DNA from: Bog-473 sp963783245
Lineage (GTDB): Bacteria > Actinomycetota > Acidimicrobiia > Acidimicrobiales > RAAP-2
Length of the DNA: 64,000 bases
Direction of reading: 5' to 3'
Assembly: GCA_963783245.1 (NCBI GenBank)
Contig: CAWAMS010000002.1
Span: 62,001 to 126,000 of the forward strand
The notes under the pieces were generated by a model. The model worked only from the letters and a program-made list of their open reading frames with translations, ran no database searches and was not told the DNA's origin. This document shows positions 25,787-34,425 of this stretch, one piece after another (positions within the stretch are counted from its first letter, which is position 1; the number at the start of each line of letters is the position of its first letter). The translations under genes were made by a program, and so were the position numbers.

Positions 25787-26722
25787 TCAGTCAGTATCCC
25801 GCGGTGTGCCGTCGAATTCTCCCCAAATGGTGGACATGAGCTCGGGATGCTCTCCTCCAGGTCGGGGACAGTTCGGCCAGTACTCGGGAATCGAACCCCT
25901 GCAATGAACCGCCACGCTGATCCAGTGCTCCCAGCCTGGAACCGGTCGCACTTCGGCTGAGGTGTATCGAACTGTCAGGCCAGCTCGACGACGTGTGGAG
26001 CGGTTCGCCTCAGAACCATGAAGTAAGAGGTCCGAATGAATCGAAATCTCTCCCGCCTTGAGCACATTATTGAAGCGATCGTCGTGGCACGCGGCATCAA
26101 TGACCTGGCGCTTGAGAACGCGTGTCCCGTCGAGCTCCATGACTTCATGAGTCACCGGTCCGAGGAGGTGGGAACCAGGAACGAATTGCATGGCTGCATT
26201 GTCCACATCCACGTCGTCGATTGCGATCCACACGGACACCGTTTTGGCCGGCGCCAGCGGCCAATAGACGGCGTCTTGATGAAGCGCCACTTCCTTAGGA
26301 TCTCCCGGTTGCTTGGCGAAGAGGTGCAAGCCCCAGCATACGAAGTCCGGGCCGAGAATGTCCTCCACGTAGTCGAGTAGTACGGGACTCTGTAGAAGGT
26401 CATACAATCCTCGACATACCACATGATACGAACTGATCGAGTATGAGTTGCGCCGATCGGGAGCAGTCACCACTGCGTCGACGAGATTGTCTATGTAGCC
26501 CTGCAGGTCGGCAGTTTCCGCTTCGTCGAAGGCCGGCAAGGGGCTCACAAACCCTTCCCGGTTGAAGTGTTCGATGTCAGAAGGTTTCAGGGTGCGAGAC
26601 GTGGAAGGCTCCGCCGGAACGAACGCCAGTGAGCCAAGTTGCGCTGCGTCGGCGTGAAAGTCGACGAGCGACTTCAGAGCCCGCCCTCCTGAGATCCCAT
26701 CCCCATTTCCCATGGTCGCCAT
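25787..26722 (-). CDS. Phytanoyl-CoA dioxygenase (PhyH) family enzyme
   Basis: This 311-residue non-haem iron/2-oxoglutarate dioxygenase has the iron motif HxD in LHQDAVYWPLAP and the distal His in LLLHGSEANRS. A following Arg (RRRAGLTVRY) is expected to bind 2-oxoglutarate. The family hydroxylates carboxylic acids, acyl-CoAs and secondary metabolites. The ATG at 26722 is preferred; the frame is open to 26815 but the added residues look like run-through. Confidence 0.85.
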   Translation of the reverse strand: MATMGNGDGISGGRALKSLVDFHADAAQLGSLAFVPAEPSTSRTLKPSDIEHFNREGFVSPLPAFDEAETADLQGYIDNLVDAVVTAPDRRNSYSISSYHVVCRGLYDLLQSPVLLDYVEDILGPDFVCWGLHLFAKQPGDPKEVALHQDAVYWPLAPAKTVSVWIAIDDVDVDNAAMQFVPGSHLLGPVTHEVMELDGTRVLKRQVIDAACHDDRFNNVLKAGEISIHSDLLLHGSEANRSTRRRAGLTVRYTSAEVRPVPGWEHWISVAVHCRGSIPEYWPNCPRPGGEHPELMSTIWGEFDGTPRDTD

Positions 26723-26929
26723 AGTGACATAGGACCGAGCGTCACGCCTCATGAGGAAGGTGAAGGCACGCAAATACCCAGGATCGTGGGCCCGTTCTCT
26801 GCCAAGTGTGAGCACGTTGACGACCGCCGTGAGTCATGGCAACGTTCATCGTGCAGACGCGGCCTCGGCTCGATCGGTACGTATGGCGCGTCGCCTGGCA
26901 GTTGACAGCGAGCGGAGGCTGGAGGGTCG

Positions 26930-27250
26930 TCGCCGAGACCGATCGACATCCTTGTGAGGATCTCGCTGTAGGAGCGCACCGGATCGCGGCCGACCGCGCC
27001 GAAGAACCCAGTGTGCTCGAGTGTGGTGTGGCCGTGCACACCGGACCAGACAGCTTCGCCCGCGGTGGTCACGTCGTCGACCTCCCATCGGCCCGCGTTG
27101 ACACAGGCGTGGATGCGACGGAGGAGCGAGACGAAGGTGGACCTCGCGGCCTCGAGGTCGGCGGGATCACCGAGCCTGAACGTGGCCAGCCCTGGACCGA
27201 GCATCACCGCGTACAGGTGGGGTTCGCGCAGCGCAAAGCGACGGTAGCTC
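26930..27250 (-). pseudogene. TetR C-terminal (WHG-type) domain remnant without DNA-binding part
   Basis: A frame open from 27327 to 26749 contains a recognisable TetR ligand domain (YRRFALREPHLYAVMLGPGL to TTAGEAVWSGVHGHTTLE). The helix-turn-helix that should precede it is missing. The 5' side runs into the divergent SnoaL-like gene at 27305, and the 3' side is unlike any TetR tail. It looks like a 5'-truncated, decaying regulator. Confidence 0.5.
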
Positions 27251-27304
27251 CACAGGTAGAAGGCCGGTTTGACCGCTCTCACCGAAAGGAAGGGAAAACA
27301 CGTG

Positions 27305-27690
27305 ATGGCCACCAACCAGGAAATCATCGAAAACGCCTATGCGAGCTTCGCAACCGGCGACATTCCGGCCGCCCTTGGCGCCATGGCCGACGACATCCGA
27401 TGGACCGAAGCAGACGGATTTCCGCTGGCTGGCACGTACGTCGGTCCGCAGGCGGTCCTCGAAGGGGTGTTCATGCGGCTCGGGGAAATCGGCGATGACT
27501 CGCCGTGGTGCCTGAGCAGTTCGTCGCCGACGGTGACACAGTCGTGGCGCTCGGGAGCTGCAAGTGGAAGCACAAGAGTTCCGGAGAGCCGGCCGCTGTG
27601 GAGATGGTCCACGTGTGGACTATGAACGGTGGCAGGGCCGTTGCCTTCCAACAGCACATCGACACCCTCAAGGTGCGCGAACTCAGCTGA
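27305..27690 (+). pseudogene. SnoaL-like (NTF2-fold) protein, interrupted by one frameshift
   Basis: The N-terminal half MATNQEIIENAYASFATGDI to FMRLGEIGDD and the C-terminal half VVPEQFVADGDTVVALGSC to DTLKVRELS lie in adjacent frames. Adding one base near 27500 (giving GDDFAVVPEQF) joins them into a complete protein of about 128 residues. The fold binds or isomerises small hydrophobic ligands. The start is supported by AAGGAAGGGA upstream. It may be an assembly error rather than decay. Confidence 0.7.
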
Positions 27691-27734
27691 CCCACCGGGT
27701 CATGCTGAGCCGAGTGCTGGAGAGGGAAGGCTGA

Positions 27735-28700
27735 TTGAATGGTCTTGTGACTCCCACGCACAACGTCCTCTTCGGCGTCGGGCTGGAGACCGGCGTCCAC
27801 CAAGTGAGCGAGATACTGGGACACGCCCGCATAGCCGACGAAGCGGGTCTCGACATTGTCAGCCTGTCTGACCATCCATACTTCGCCGATCGTCTCGACG
27901 CCTACGCTGCGTTGGGGTTCGTGCTCGGAACAACCAGCAAGATCGCCGGGGCGGTGATCATGACGAACCTGCTGAGTCGTCCTGCTCCCATCCTCGCCCG
28001 GACCGTCACGGGTCTCTCATCGATCTCTCAGGGTCGATTTGTTCTCGGAGTCGGTGCGGGCGGAAGTTGGGAGGAGATCGTCGCCCTCGGTGTTCCACGT
28101 CTGTCGCCCGGAGACCGGGTGCGAGCGCTCGAAGAGGCTCTCATTGTCGTGAGAGCTCTTTCAGGTGGCGGCGGTCCGGTCACGTTCGACGGCGAGTTCT
28201 ACCAGGTGGTGGGACTGACGCCGGCTGCTGCACCAACGCCACCGATCTGGATCGGAGCGCTCGGCCCCAAGGCGCTGGCAGTCACTGGCCGACAAGGGGA
28301 TGGATGGGTACCAGGACACCTCGCTGACTGGCGAAGCACGCTCGTGGCCGAGTCGCGCCCCGTCGTCGACGAAGCGGCCGTCTCGGCGGGGAGAGACCCC
28401 ACTGAAGTCGACACCATCTACAACGTGTCAGGGCGCTTCACCCGGGAACCACTCCGTGCGACCCGCGACGACGAGGGCCGCTGGATCGGAGGCACAGTCG
28501 TCCAGTGGGTGGAGGAGCTGACGTTCGCCGTGCTGGAACACCGCGCCGCAGCGTTCATCTACTTGGTCGCTCCCGGCGACGTCATCAGCGACACAACGCT
28601 CAACATATGGGCACGCGAAGTCGTACCCGCCGTTCGCGAAGCGATCACTTCTTCAGAGAGGAGCCTCCCCGGATCTGTCGGTTATGAACCGGGAGAATGA
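27735..28700 (+). CDS. LLM-class (luciferase-like) F420-dependent oxidoreductase
   Basis: The 321-residue TIM barrel of the luciferase-like family has VSLSDHPYFADRLDAYAALG, GRFVLGVGAGGSWEEIVALG and PPIWIGALGPKALAV. Actinobacterial members of this type usually use coenzyme F420 for hydride transfer to unknown substrates. The start is TTG at 27735 behind GGAAGG, or GTG at 27747. A strong hairpin follows the stop. Confidence 0.85.
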   Translation: MNGLVTPTHNVLFGVGLETGVHQVSEILGHARIADEAGLDIVSLSDHPYFADRLDAYAALGFVLGTTSKIAGAVIMTNLLSRPAPILARTVTGLSSISQGRFVLGVGAGGSWEEIVALGVPRLSPGDRVRALEEALIVVRALSGGGGPVTFDGEFYQVVGLTPAAAPTPPIWIGALGPKALAVTGRQGDGWVPGHLADWRSTLVAESRPVVDEAAVSAGRDPTEVDTIYNVSGRFTREPLRATRDDEGRWIGGTVVQWVEELTFAVLEHRAAAFIYLVAPGDVISDTTLNIWAREVVPAVREAITSSERSLPGSVGYEPGE

Positions 28701-28710
28701 GCGGTCACGG

Positions 28711-28737
28711 TCTCGGCAGCGGTCATCGCTGCCGAGA
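28711..28737 (+). terminator. Hairpin after the LLM gene
   Basis: TCTCGGCAGCG (28711-28721) and CGCTGCCGAGA (28727-28737) form a perfect 11-bp stem with a 5-base loop, beginning 11 nt after the stop codon. There is no following T-run, which is common for actinobacterial terminators. Confidence 0.65.
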
Positions 28738-28748
28738 ACCTATGCTTA

Positions 28749-29213
28749 GTGGCTGTGAGTTATGCGGTTGATTTCGTCAACGTATCCACCATCGGCTTGG
28801 AGTCGTCGCCGGTAGCGTCCGCGCTGGCGGGCCTGCGGGCGAACGAGGCTCGCTACTTCAAGAACAAATACGACCATGTCTTCACGGTGGAGCCGTCCGC
28901 AAAGGCCAAGAAGGCAATCGACTTGGTGAACCGCATCCTCAAAGAGGAGCGTGACATTGTCGTGACTTCGCTTCCGCTCGAGGCAACGACGTTCCAGGTC
29001 GAGAATATCCGATGGACCTACGTCTTCTACGAGAACGGGCTCTCGATCAACGTCCTCTATACGCTCGACGGGCCGAAGCGTGCGGTCGGGTTCAAGCTCT
29101 CCGAAGGGATGGAGGTTCCTCCGGAACTGGGAACATTCAAGTTCGCGCGACAGAAATCGAAACTGGCAGGGACGATCCGGGGTTCCTATTTCGTGATCAA
29201 GGGTGAGTACTAG
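28749..29213 (+). CDS. Hypothetical protein, 154 residues
   Basis: Not recognised. The protein is soluble, with no signal or membrane segment and no cysteine. It has a Lys-rich middle (SAKAKKAIDLVNRILKEE) followed by a beta-rich half with alternating hydrophobics (IRWTYVFYENGLSINVLY). Codon use matches its neighbours and the frame is well isolated, so it is likely a real gene. The start is GTG at 28749 or 28755, directly after the hairpin, so it needs its own promoter or leaky read-through. Confidence 0.6.
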   Translation: MAVSYAVDFVNVSTIGLESSPVASALAGLRANEARYFKNKYDHVFTVEPSAKAKKAIDLVNRILKEERDIVVTSLPLEATTFQVENIRWTYVFYENGLSINVLYTLDGPKRAVGFKLSEGMEVPPELGTFKFARQKSKLAGTIRGSYFVIKGEY

Positions 29214-29264
29214 CAAGAGGTTTGCCGATACTTCGGCGTCACCGACCGAACGCGAGGGGGGACA

Positions 29265-29699
29265 ATGACCGACCCGACATTCGAAGATTGGCTGGCGATC
29301 GTGGGGGGGCTGAACCGCATGGCCGCCCTCATGGATGCGCGCGAATGGGATCGCATCGGTGAGGTCGTGCTTCCCGATGCGCATTGCTACGGCCAATTGG
29401 GTCATGAGGCGATCGTCGCTAACGTCTTGCGCCGCGCCCTGGGGGGTTGCGGTCCGACGCAACATCTCCTCGGCAACTATGACGTCCACGTCGATGGCGA
29501 CGTGGGGACGTCGCGCGCACTGATTCGTGCCTACCATCTTGAATCCGGCGGAGACGCGTTGGAGCAGCCCCGCACGTACGTGTGGATGGGGGTCTATCTC
29601 GACCGCTGGACGCGGACCGGGGACGGTTGGCGAATGAGCGAACGCAGGACCGAGACGAACGTTTCCGTCGGCGACGCCTCGGTGCTTCAGCCGGGCTGA
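29265..29699 (+). CDS. SnoaL-like (NTF2-fold) protein
   Basis: The 144-residue NTF2-like protein has FEDWLAIVGGLNRMAALMDA, then WDRIGEVVLPDAHCYG, and the sheet segment DGDVGTSRALIRAYHL. Members act as small hydroxylases, dehydratases or isomerases, or as binding proteins. The ATG follows GAGGGGGGACA. No partner gene points to a substrate. Confidence 0.75.
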   Translation: MTDPTFEDWLAIVGGLNRMAALMDAREWDRIGEVVLPDAHCYGQLGHEAIVANVLRRALGGCGPTQHLLGNYDVHVDGDVGTSRALIRAYHLESGGDALEQPRTYVWMGVYLDRWTRTGDGWRMSERRTETNVSVGDASVLQPG

Positions 29700-29751
29700 C
29701 CTCGACGGCTGCGCGGTGGCGCAGGTACGAGTGGACTTTGCGAACGGGTGG

Positions 29752-30165
29752 TCAGGCGAAGCCTGTGGGAGACCCCACGGTTTTCGTGCGACCAGATTGT
29801 AAAGCGAACCAGATCAGTGGGATCTGGAGGGGCAATCGCAGCCACGTGAACACCTGGGCTATCGCATCATGACCGTCCTGGGTCGTGACGGCGTCCTGCA
29901 GGTTTGCCGGCCAAACCGCCAGAAGGAGAAGAGCGGCCGCGTACCCTGCCCAGCGCTGCCGACGCAAGAGGCCAACGGCGCAAATTAACTCCGCGACCCC
30001 ACTTGCGTAGACCAAGGCCGTTGAAAATGGAAGGAAATGTGGCACGATCCCCGTGAAGGTGGCGGGGTGGGCCAGGTGCACTGCGCCGCTGATGGAAAAC
30101 GCTGCAGCGACGATGCGGGGACCATATGCGTAGCTGAACCGCTGTACACCGCTGATCAGTTCCAC
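29752..30165 (-). CDS. DoxX-family membrane protein
   Basis: This 137-residue protein has four predicted membrane helices (IVAAAFSISGAVHLA, STALVYASGVAELICAVGLL, WAGYAAALLLLAVWP and LQIPLIWFAL) and the DoxX-like helix with Gly-Val-Ala-Glu. The family sits in the inner membrane and is loosely tied to thiol/quinone redox balance. The actual role here is unknown. Confidence 0.75.
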   Translation of the reverse strand: MELISGVQRFSYAYGPRIVAAAFSISGAVHLAHPATFTGIVPHFLPFSTALVYASGVAELICAVGLLRRQRWAGYAAALLLLAVWPANLQDAVTTQDGHDAIAQVFTWLRLPLQIPLIWFALQSGRTKTVGSPTGFA

Positions 30166-30231
30166 GACGGCACCTTATGCCTGGTGCTTCCTGCGCCTGG
30201 ACCGAGGTCGTTTTGAGGCTGCCCTTAGGCG

Positions 30232-30828
30232 CTACGCAGCCTCTCCCACCGGCTCGTAGGTGAGGATGAGCACTCCAGTCGTGGTGGGCGTGCACCCGGT
30301 AAGTCGAAGCCGCACCGGGTGGGGGTACTCGCGAAACAGCCGCTTGCCCGTGCCGAGCACGAGCGGGTGCAGCATGATCCGGTACGTATCGATCAGTTCG
30401 TTGGCGATGAGCGTCTGTACCAGTGCGCCGCTGCCCAGCACCGTGATGAAGCCGTCGCCCTCCGCCTTGAGCTCCTGGACTGCCTCGACGATGTCGCCGT
30501 CCAGCACTTCGCAGTTGACCCATTCCAGATCCTGCTGGCGTAGCGTTTTCGTTGCCACGTACTTCGGCATGGCGTTGAGACTCGCGGCAATGGGATTGTC
30601 GGCGGATTCGTGTGGCCAGTGCGCCGCCATGTGCTCATAGGTCTTTCGTCCAAAGAGGTAGGCCGAGACCTCGCCGATTCCTTGTCCGGCCTGCTGCGCC
30701 ACCTCGTCGCCATACGGACCGCTCCAACCGCCGTAGTCGAACCCGCCTTCGCGATCCTCATCGGGGCCGCCCAGGCCCTGCATGACGCCATCAAGCGTAA
30801 CGAACTCGACGACTGACAACTTACGCAT
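30232..30828 (-). CDS. Dihydrofolate-reductase-fold (RibD C-terminal-like) protein
   Basis: The 198-residue protein opens with MRKLSVVEFVTLDGVMQG and has GEVSAYLFGRKTYEHMAAHW and FITVLGSGALVQTL. The late segment HPLVLGTGKRLF is typical of the stand-alone DHFR-like family common in actinobacteria. It probably binds NADPH; the substrate is unknown. The ATG at 30828 is set by AAGGAGGG upstream. Confidence 0.88.
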   Translation of the reverse strand: MRKLSVVEFVTLDGVMQGLGGPDEDREGGFDYGGWSGPYGDEVAQQAGQGIGEVSAYLFGRKTYEHMAAHWPHESADNPIAASLNAMPKYVATKTLRQQDLEWVNCEVLDGDIVEAVQELKAEGDGFITVLGSGALVQTLIANELIDTYRIMLHPLVLGTGKRLFREYPHPVRLRLTGCTPTTTGVLILTYEPVGEAA

Positions 30829-31011
30829 GGTGCCCTCCTTGAACATGCCCGACAACAAATTACCCGCCGACGAGTTCCGCTATCCCCGGTCATATGCGGA
30901 CCTCGACATGTCTCTGAGTGCAGTTAGGGCTCAGAAATGTTGCAAGATCCAGCTCTTTGCTCACGCCTGCGCAATTGTCGGAGCAGCCAATGTCGTCTCA
31001 TGTGATCTCTG

Positions 31012-31317
31012 CTACTCCGGTCGGAGCGAAAGGGCCAGGCGTGGTACGACGAATGACACGAGAAAAATCGGCAGGAACCTCTTTCCGGTGCATCGGAAGG
31101 CGATGACCTGGCCTTCGGCGGCGTCGAATGTCAGAGTGCGACTCAAGTTCCGGCCGTTACGGACTTGTAGGGTGTGACGTCCAGCTTCGATTGGTATCTC
31201 GATCGTTTGGTTCATTTCGAGCGACCCGACCGGCTCATCGTCGACCACGGCGTTGAAGCTGCCACGACGGACCTCCACGCCGATCGCTTTGTGCGTCAGC
31301 TTGAGAGTCGCCGACAT
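31012..31317 (-). CDS. Small PEGA-like protein with C-terminal membrane segment
   Basis: The 101-residue protein has a beta-sandwich-like N-terminal part (FNAVVDDEPVGSLEMNQTIE then IPIEAGRHTLQVRNG), which recalls PEGA-type surface modules. A single hydrophobic stretch near the C-terminus (FLPIFLVSFVVPRLAL) follows. No function is known. It may be tail-anchored. Confidence 0.55.
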   Translation of the reverse strand: MSATLKLTHKAIGVEVRRGSFNAVVDDEPVGSLEMNQTIEIPIEAGRHTLQVRNGRNLSRTLTFDAAEGQVIAFRCTGKRFLPIFLVSFVVPRLALSLRPE

Positions 31318-31420
31318 CCTCAGTCTCCTGTTTGTGTCAATCGATCGGCCCGCCCGCCCTCTTTGCTTCCATCGTGACTCGAGGGCTCGTCAACGAGGTG
31401 CTCGAGTGCGACGGCGGTCG

Positions 31421-31891
31421 TCATTCGGACTCCCCGCCGGACGTGCCCGACGGCCACTGGTCGGGCATCCAGTCGCCTTCCGGATCGGTCGTTTGTCCCA
31501 CTTCGATCAGATGTCCGTCAGGGTCGCGGATATAGCAACGGATCTCGTACTGGTGCTGCTTCGGCGGCGTCAGAAACTGGGCGCCCTTGGCGCTCCATTC
31601 GGCGTAGACAGCCTCGATGTCCTTGACCCGGATATTGAGGAAGCTGCTGACCCGGTCGGGATCGCGTGGCGTCTCCAGCGTCACCGCAGGCTTGTCGTCG
31701 GTCGGGCCTCCGCCGGCATTGATGACGATCCAGCTATTGGACAGTTTGACGTTGACCGGACCGGTATCGGTTCCTTGGAAGGCGACCTTGCCCCCCAGTA
31801 TTTCGGTGTAGAAGCGCCGAGAACGCTCGACGTCGCCCGAGACGATGAAGTGGGTCAGCAGAATGTCCTCTTCTGGTCGAACCTCGGCCAT
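31421..31891 (-). CDS. Glyoxalase/VOC-superfamily protein
   Basis: The 156-residue vicinal-oxygen-chelate protein has LLTHFIVSGDVERSRRFYTE, then ILGGKVAF. The second beta-alpha unit ends in YEIRCYIRDPDGHLIEVGQ, where the Glu is a typical metal ligand. The ATG at 31891 lies behind GGGAGG; the longer frame to 31957 is unsupported. Members include dioxygenases, isomerases and resistance proteins, so the role is open. Confidence 0.82.
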   Translation of the reverse strand: MAEVRPEEDILLTHFIVSGDVERSRRFYTEILGGKVAFQGTDTGPVNVKLSNSWIVINAGGGPTDDKPAVTLETPRDPDRVSSFLNIRVKDIEAVYAEWSAKGAQFLTPPKQHQYEIRCYIRDPDGHLIEVGQTTDPEGDWMPDQWPSGTSGGESE

Positions 31892-32099
31892 CTGGAGCCT
31901 CCCGGGTTGGGTCACAGGCCATCCCTGCGACGGGTCCGCAGGCGGTGTTGCGATCAATTATGGCAGGACCCTTACCGGAGTGGAAGGGGTGACGCAGATC
32001 GTCGGTCCAGGGTGGCACGTTCTTGTCACGGCGGCGATCGAAGTAAGACAATTCAGAGAAGCAAAGGGGATGGGAAGTTCCCCGCCTTCGGCACCAGGG

Positions 32100-33131
32100 T
32101 TATCTCTCCGGCGAACCATGGAGAATGCTTCGGCCACGCCGAAGAGCGCGCTTGGGCACTGAGCAGGGTCCTGCAACTTTCCAGGCGAACCGTTTGAACT
32201 CGGGCCCGATTCGAGGCCCGGTCGGGCGTCGGCACACGTAGCTCAGCAAGTAACAATCGGAGATCTCATGGAAGCAGCCTCGCTTTGTCGCGACTTCTTC
32301 AGGGTCGAACAGTCCCTGAGAGACCGACTCGCCCCCATAGTTGATCCCAAGTGCTTGCTCAATGACAAAACCATGTCCGCGTAGCAAGGCGGCCATCTCC
32401 TGGTGCGAATATTCATACTTGTGGTCGGGATCGATAAAGGCGTCTTGTTGCAACCGCGTCAGCTTGCTGTTGGGTGTGTCGATGGCCAGAAACCCACCGG
32501 GCTTGAGAACTCTACGGACTTGCGACAACACCATGTCAGCCTCGCGTCTGGTGACGTGTTCGATGCTTTGTCCGCTGTAGACGAGATCGAATGTCCCCGA
32601 CTCATAGGAGCTCAGGTCGGTCATCGAATGGTAGCGATAGGTCACGAGACCTTGTGGGCTCTCGACGGAGCTGGGACGCGCATCGTCTTGGTAGAGCGGG
32701 TGCCTCTCATCGCTCGGAAGATCGACGATCACCAACTCGTCGAACGGATAGGGGTAGCCCATGAGGACGAGGGCTCCGGACGGATCGCCGAGAGCCGCTC
32801 CCCCGATGTCAAGGATTCGACGAGCCCGGGGAAGACTGCGGATGAAGACACCCCTCCCGTAGTGCAGCGAGGGGCCGAACTCCGTCATAGGGGTGCTGTG
32901 AGCCCACTCCGCAGAGTTGATGAGCCACTCGACGAGTTGGCGAGGGGAGAGCGTCCCGCCCTCGAGCTGTTGGACATACCAGTCGTCGTCGGTCAGCACG
33001 GGTTCGCGGCCGAAGAACAAATGGAAAAGACCCCGCAAGAGCTGCCTGCTCGGGAGATCCTCAATCAGCCCCGATTCGGGAAGAGCGAGGTCATCGGTCA
33101 CAGCTGGGGAGAGTACATGACGGGACCACAC
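32100..33131 (-). CDS. DUF4214 plus class I SAM-dependent methyltransferase
   Basis: An N-terminal DUF4214-like helical segment (LLRGLFHLFFGREP, then LEGGTLSPRQLVEWLINSAE) precedes a class I methyltransferase. The latter has the SAM motif RRILDIGGAALGDPSG, YSGQSIEHVTRREADMVL and RRVLKPGGFLAIDTPNS. DUF4214 is usually found in surface or glycan-related proteins, so a sugar or polysaccharide methylation role is possible. The start is uncertain: the frame opens at 33182, but that overlaps the SDR by 41 nt, so the GTG at 33131 was taken (343 residues). Confidence 0.75.
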   Translation of the reverse strand: MWSRHVLSPAVTDDLALPESGLIEDLPSRQLLRGLFHLFFGREPVLTDDDWYVQQLEGGTLSPRQLVEWLINSAEWAHSTPMTEFGPSLHYGRGVFIRSLPRARRILDIGGAALGDPSGALVLMGYPYPFDELVIVDLPSDERHPLYQDDARPSSVESPQGLVTYRYHSMTDLSSYESGTFDLVYSGQSIEHVTRREADMVLSQVRRVLKPGGFLAIDTPNSKLTRLQQDAFIDPDHKYEYSHQEMAALLRGHGFVIEQALGINYGGESVSQGLFDPEEVATKRGCFHEISDCYLLSYVCRRPTGPRIGPEFKRFAWKVAGPCSVPKRALRRGRSILHGSPER

Positions 33132-33141
33132 TCGCTGACGG

Positions 33142-33909
33142 TCAACGCGCGAAATAACCGCCGTCGACGGGGTAATACGCACCGGTCGAGAATGTTGACG
33201 CGTCAGAAGCCAAGAAGGCGACCATCTCTGCTACCTCCCAGGCGTGGCCGAGGCGAGGAATGGACTGGAAGGAAAGCATCCGGTCCCGAACCTCGGGAAT
33301 GGCCGCTCCACGCTGACTCATGGGTGTGTCCATGTAGCCCGGTCCGACACATGTGACACGGATGCCGCAGGGGCTGTACTCGAGTGCAGCAGCGCGTGTG
33401 AGACCGAGCACGCCGTGTTTCGCTGCCGTGTAGGCCGCCGACGCTTCCAGCCCGGCACCCGACATGATGGAGCCGATGTTGACGATTGATCCTTGCCCGG
33501 CTTCGAGCATCGGCGGTAACTCTGCCCGCATGCAATAGAAGACACTCTCGAGATTCGTCGAAATGAGGCGACGCCAGTCCTCGTCCGTGGTGTCGGCGAT
33601 GTATGTGCCTTCCGGGGTGATCCCGGCATTGTTCACTGCGGCGTCGAGTCTCCCGAAGTGCTCCAGAGCCGCCTCGACCATGGCGAAGCAGTCGTCGGGG
33701 TCGGTGACGTCGACCGCGAACGGAACCGCCAGCTCGCCGACGCCCTCAGCCACGTGCGCCGCGCCTTCTGCATTGCGGTCAGCAACGAGGACGTGGGCAC
33801 CGCGTTCGGCAAGCAATCTCGCGGTCGCTTCGCCCATTCCCTGCGCCGCACCGGTGACGATCGTCCCTCGTCCGCTCAGATCCAATCGTCCCAACGATGT
33901 TCGTGACAT
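33142..33909 (-). CDS. Short-chain dehydrogenase/reductase
   Basis: This classical SDR of 255 residues has the cofactor motif TGAAQGMG and Asp in VLVADRNAEG, which suggests NAD(H). Other motifs are NNAGITPEG, Ser in NIGSIMSG and Tyr/Lys in YTAAK. The C-terminus is TGAYYPVDGGYFAR. The ATG at 33909 follows AAGGGGGG. It lies 10 bp upstream of the DUF4214-methyltransferase gene on the same strand. Confidence 0.88.
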   Translation of the reverse strand: MSRTSLGRLDLSGRGTIVTGAAQGMGEATARLLAERGAHVLVADRNAEGAAHVAEGVGELAVPFAVDVTDPDDCFAMVEAALEHFGRLDAAVNNAGITPEGTYIADTTDEDWRRLISTNLESVFYCMRAELPPMLEAGQGSIVNIGSIMSGAGLEASAAYTAAKHGVLGLTRAAALEYSPCGIRVTCVGPGYMDTPMSQRGAAIPEVRDRMLSFQSIPRLGHAWEVAEMVAFLASDASTFSTGAYYPVDGGYFAR

Positions 33910-34005
33910 TTCCACCCCCCTTCACGTTCTTGCTTTTGGCAAAAGTGGCGGCCGGGTCCTGGGCGGAACCCAACTGCCGGCAGGAGCGCGCTGGGGTTCA
34001 GCCCC

Positions 34006-34359
34006 TCATCGGGCCAGCGGGCTGTAGAAGACGAGGCCGTTCCCTTTGTGGTCGTAGACCACTGCCCGGCGCTCGTGTGCGTCGTTGTACGGTCCTTTCA
34101 CGATGGCACCCCCGTTGGCCTCAATCGCCTCCGCGGCAGCGTCGACATCGTCGGTCTTGATGCCGACGACGACATGGCCGGGCATCGGGTGATCAATCGC
34201 GGTCGCCAGCGCCAGGGTGACCGACCCGCCGTCGAGAGCCGCATAGTGAGCGCCGTCGCGAAACTTCAACGACATCCCAAGGGTCTCGGTGTAAAACCGG
34301 ATCGACTCATCGAGGTCGTCGGTTGACAACACGACCATGCGTACGTCGTAGTCGCTCAT
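34006..34359 (-). CDS. Glyoxalase/VOC-family protein
   Basis: The 117-residue single-domain VOC protein has VVLSTDDLDESIRFYTETLG and ends YDHKGNGLVFYSPLAR. It has the length of typical glyoxalase/bleomycin-resistance-like proteins. The ATG is preceded by AAGGAGG. It could form an operon with the SDR further along the same strand. The substrate is unknown. Confidence 0.82.
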   Translation of the reverse strand: MSDYDVRMVVLSTDDLDESIRFYTETLGMSLKFRDGAHYAALDGGSVTLALATAIDHPMPGHVVVGIKTDDVDAAAEAIEANGGAIVKGPYNDAHERRAVVYDHKGNGLVFYSPLAR

Positions 34360-34425
34360 GCTGCCTCCTTTTTGGAAGCATCCTAGAGCCCTGGTCTCGG
34401 GAGCGAGTGGCTCGGGCGCCCACTC

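Noticed and set aside
25875..25905. Sequence resembling a tRNA T-arm on the minus strand (GGGGTTCGATTCCC)
   Set aside because: It lies inside the PhyH coding region, the stem does not pair properly, and no acceptor, D-arm or anticodon arm was found around it.
26836..27498. 220-codon plus-strand open frame
   Set aside because: It is antisense to the TetR remnant and runs out of phase into the SnoaL gene; composition is shadow-like.
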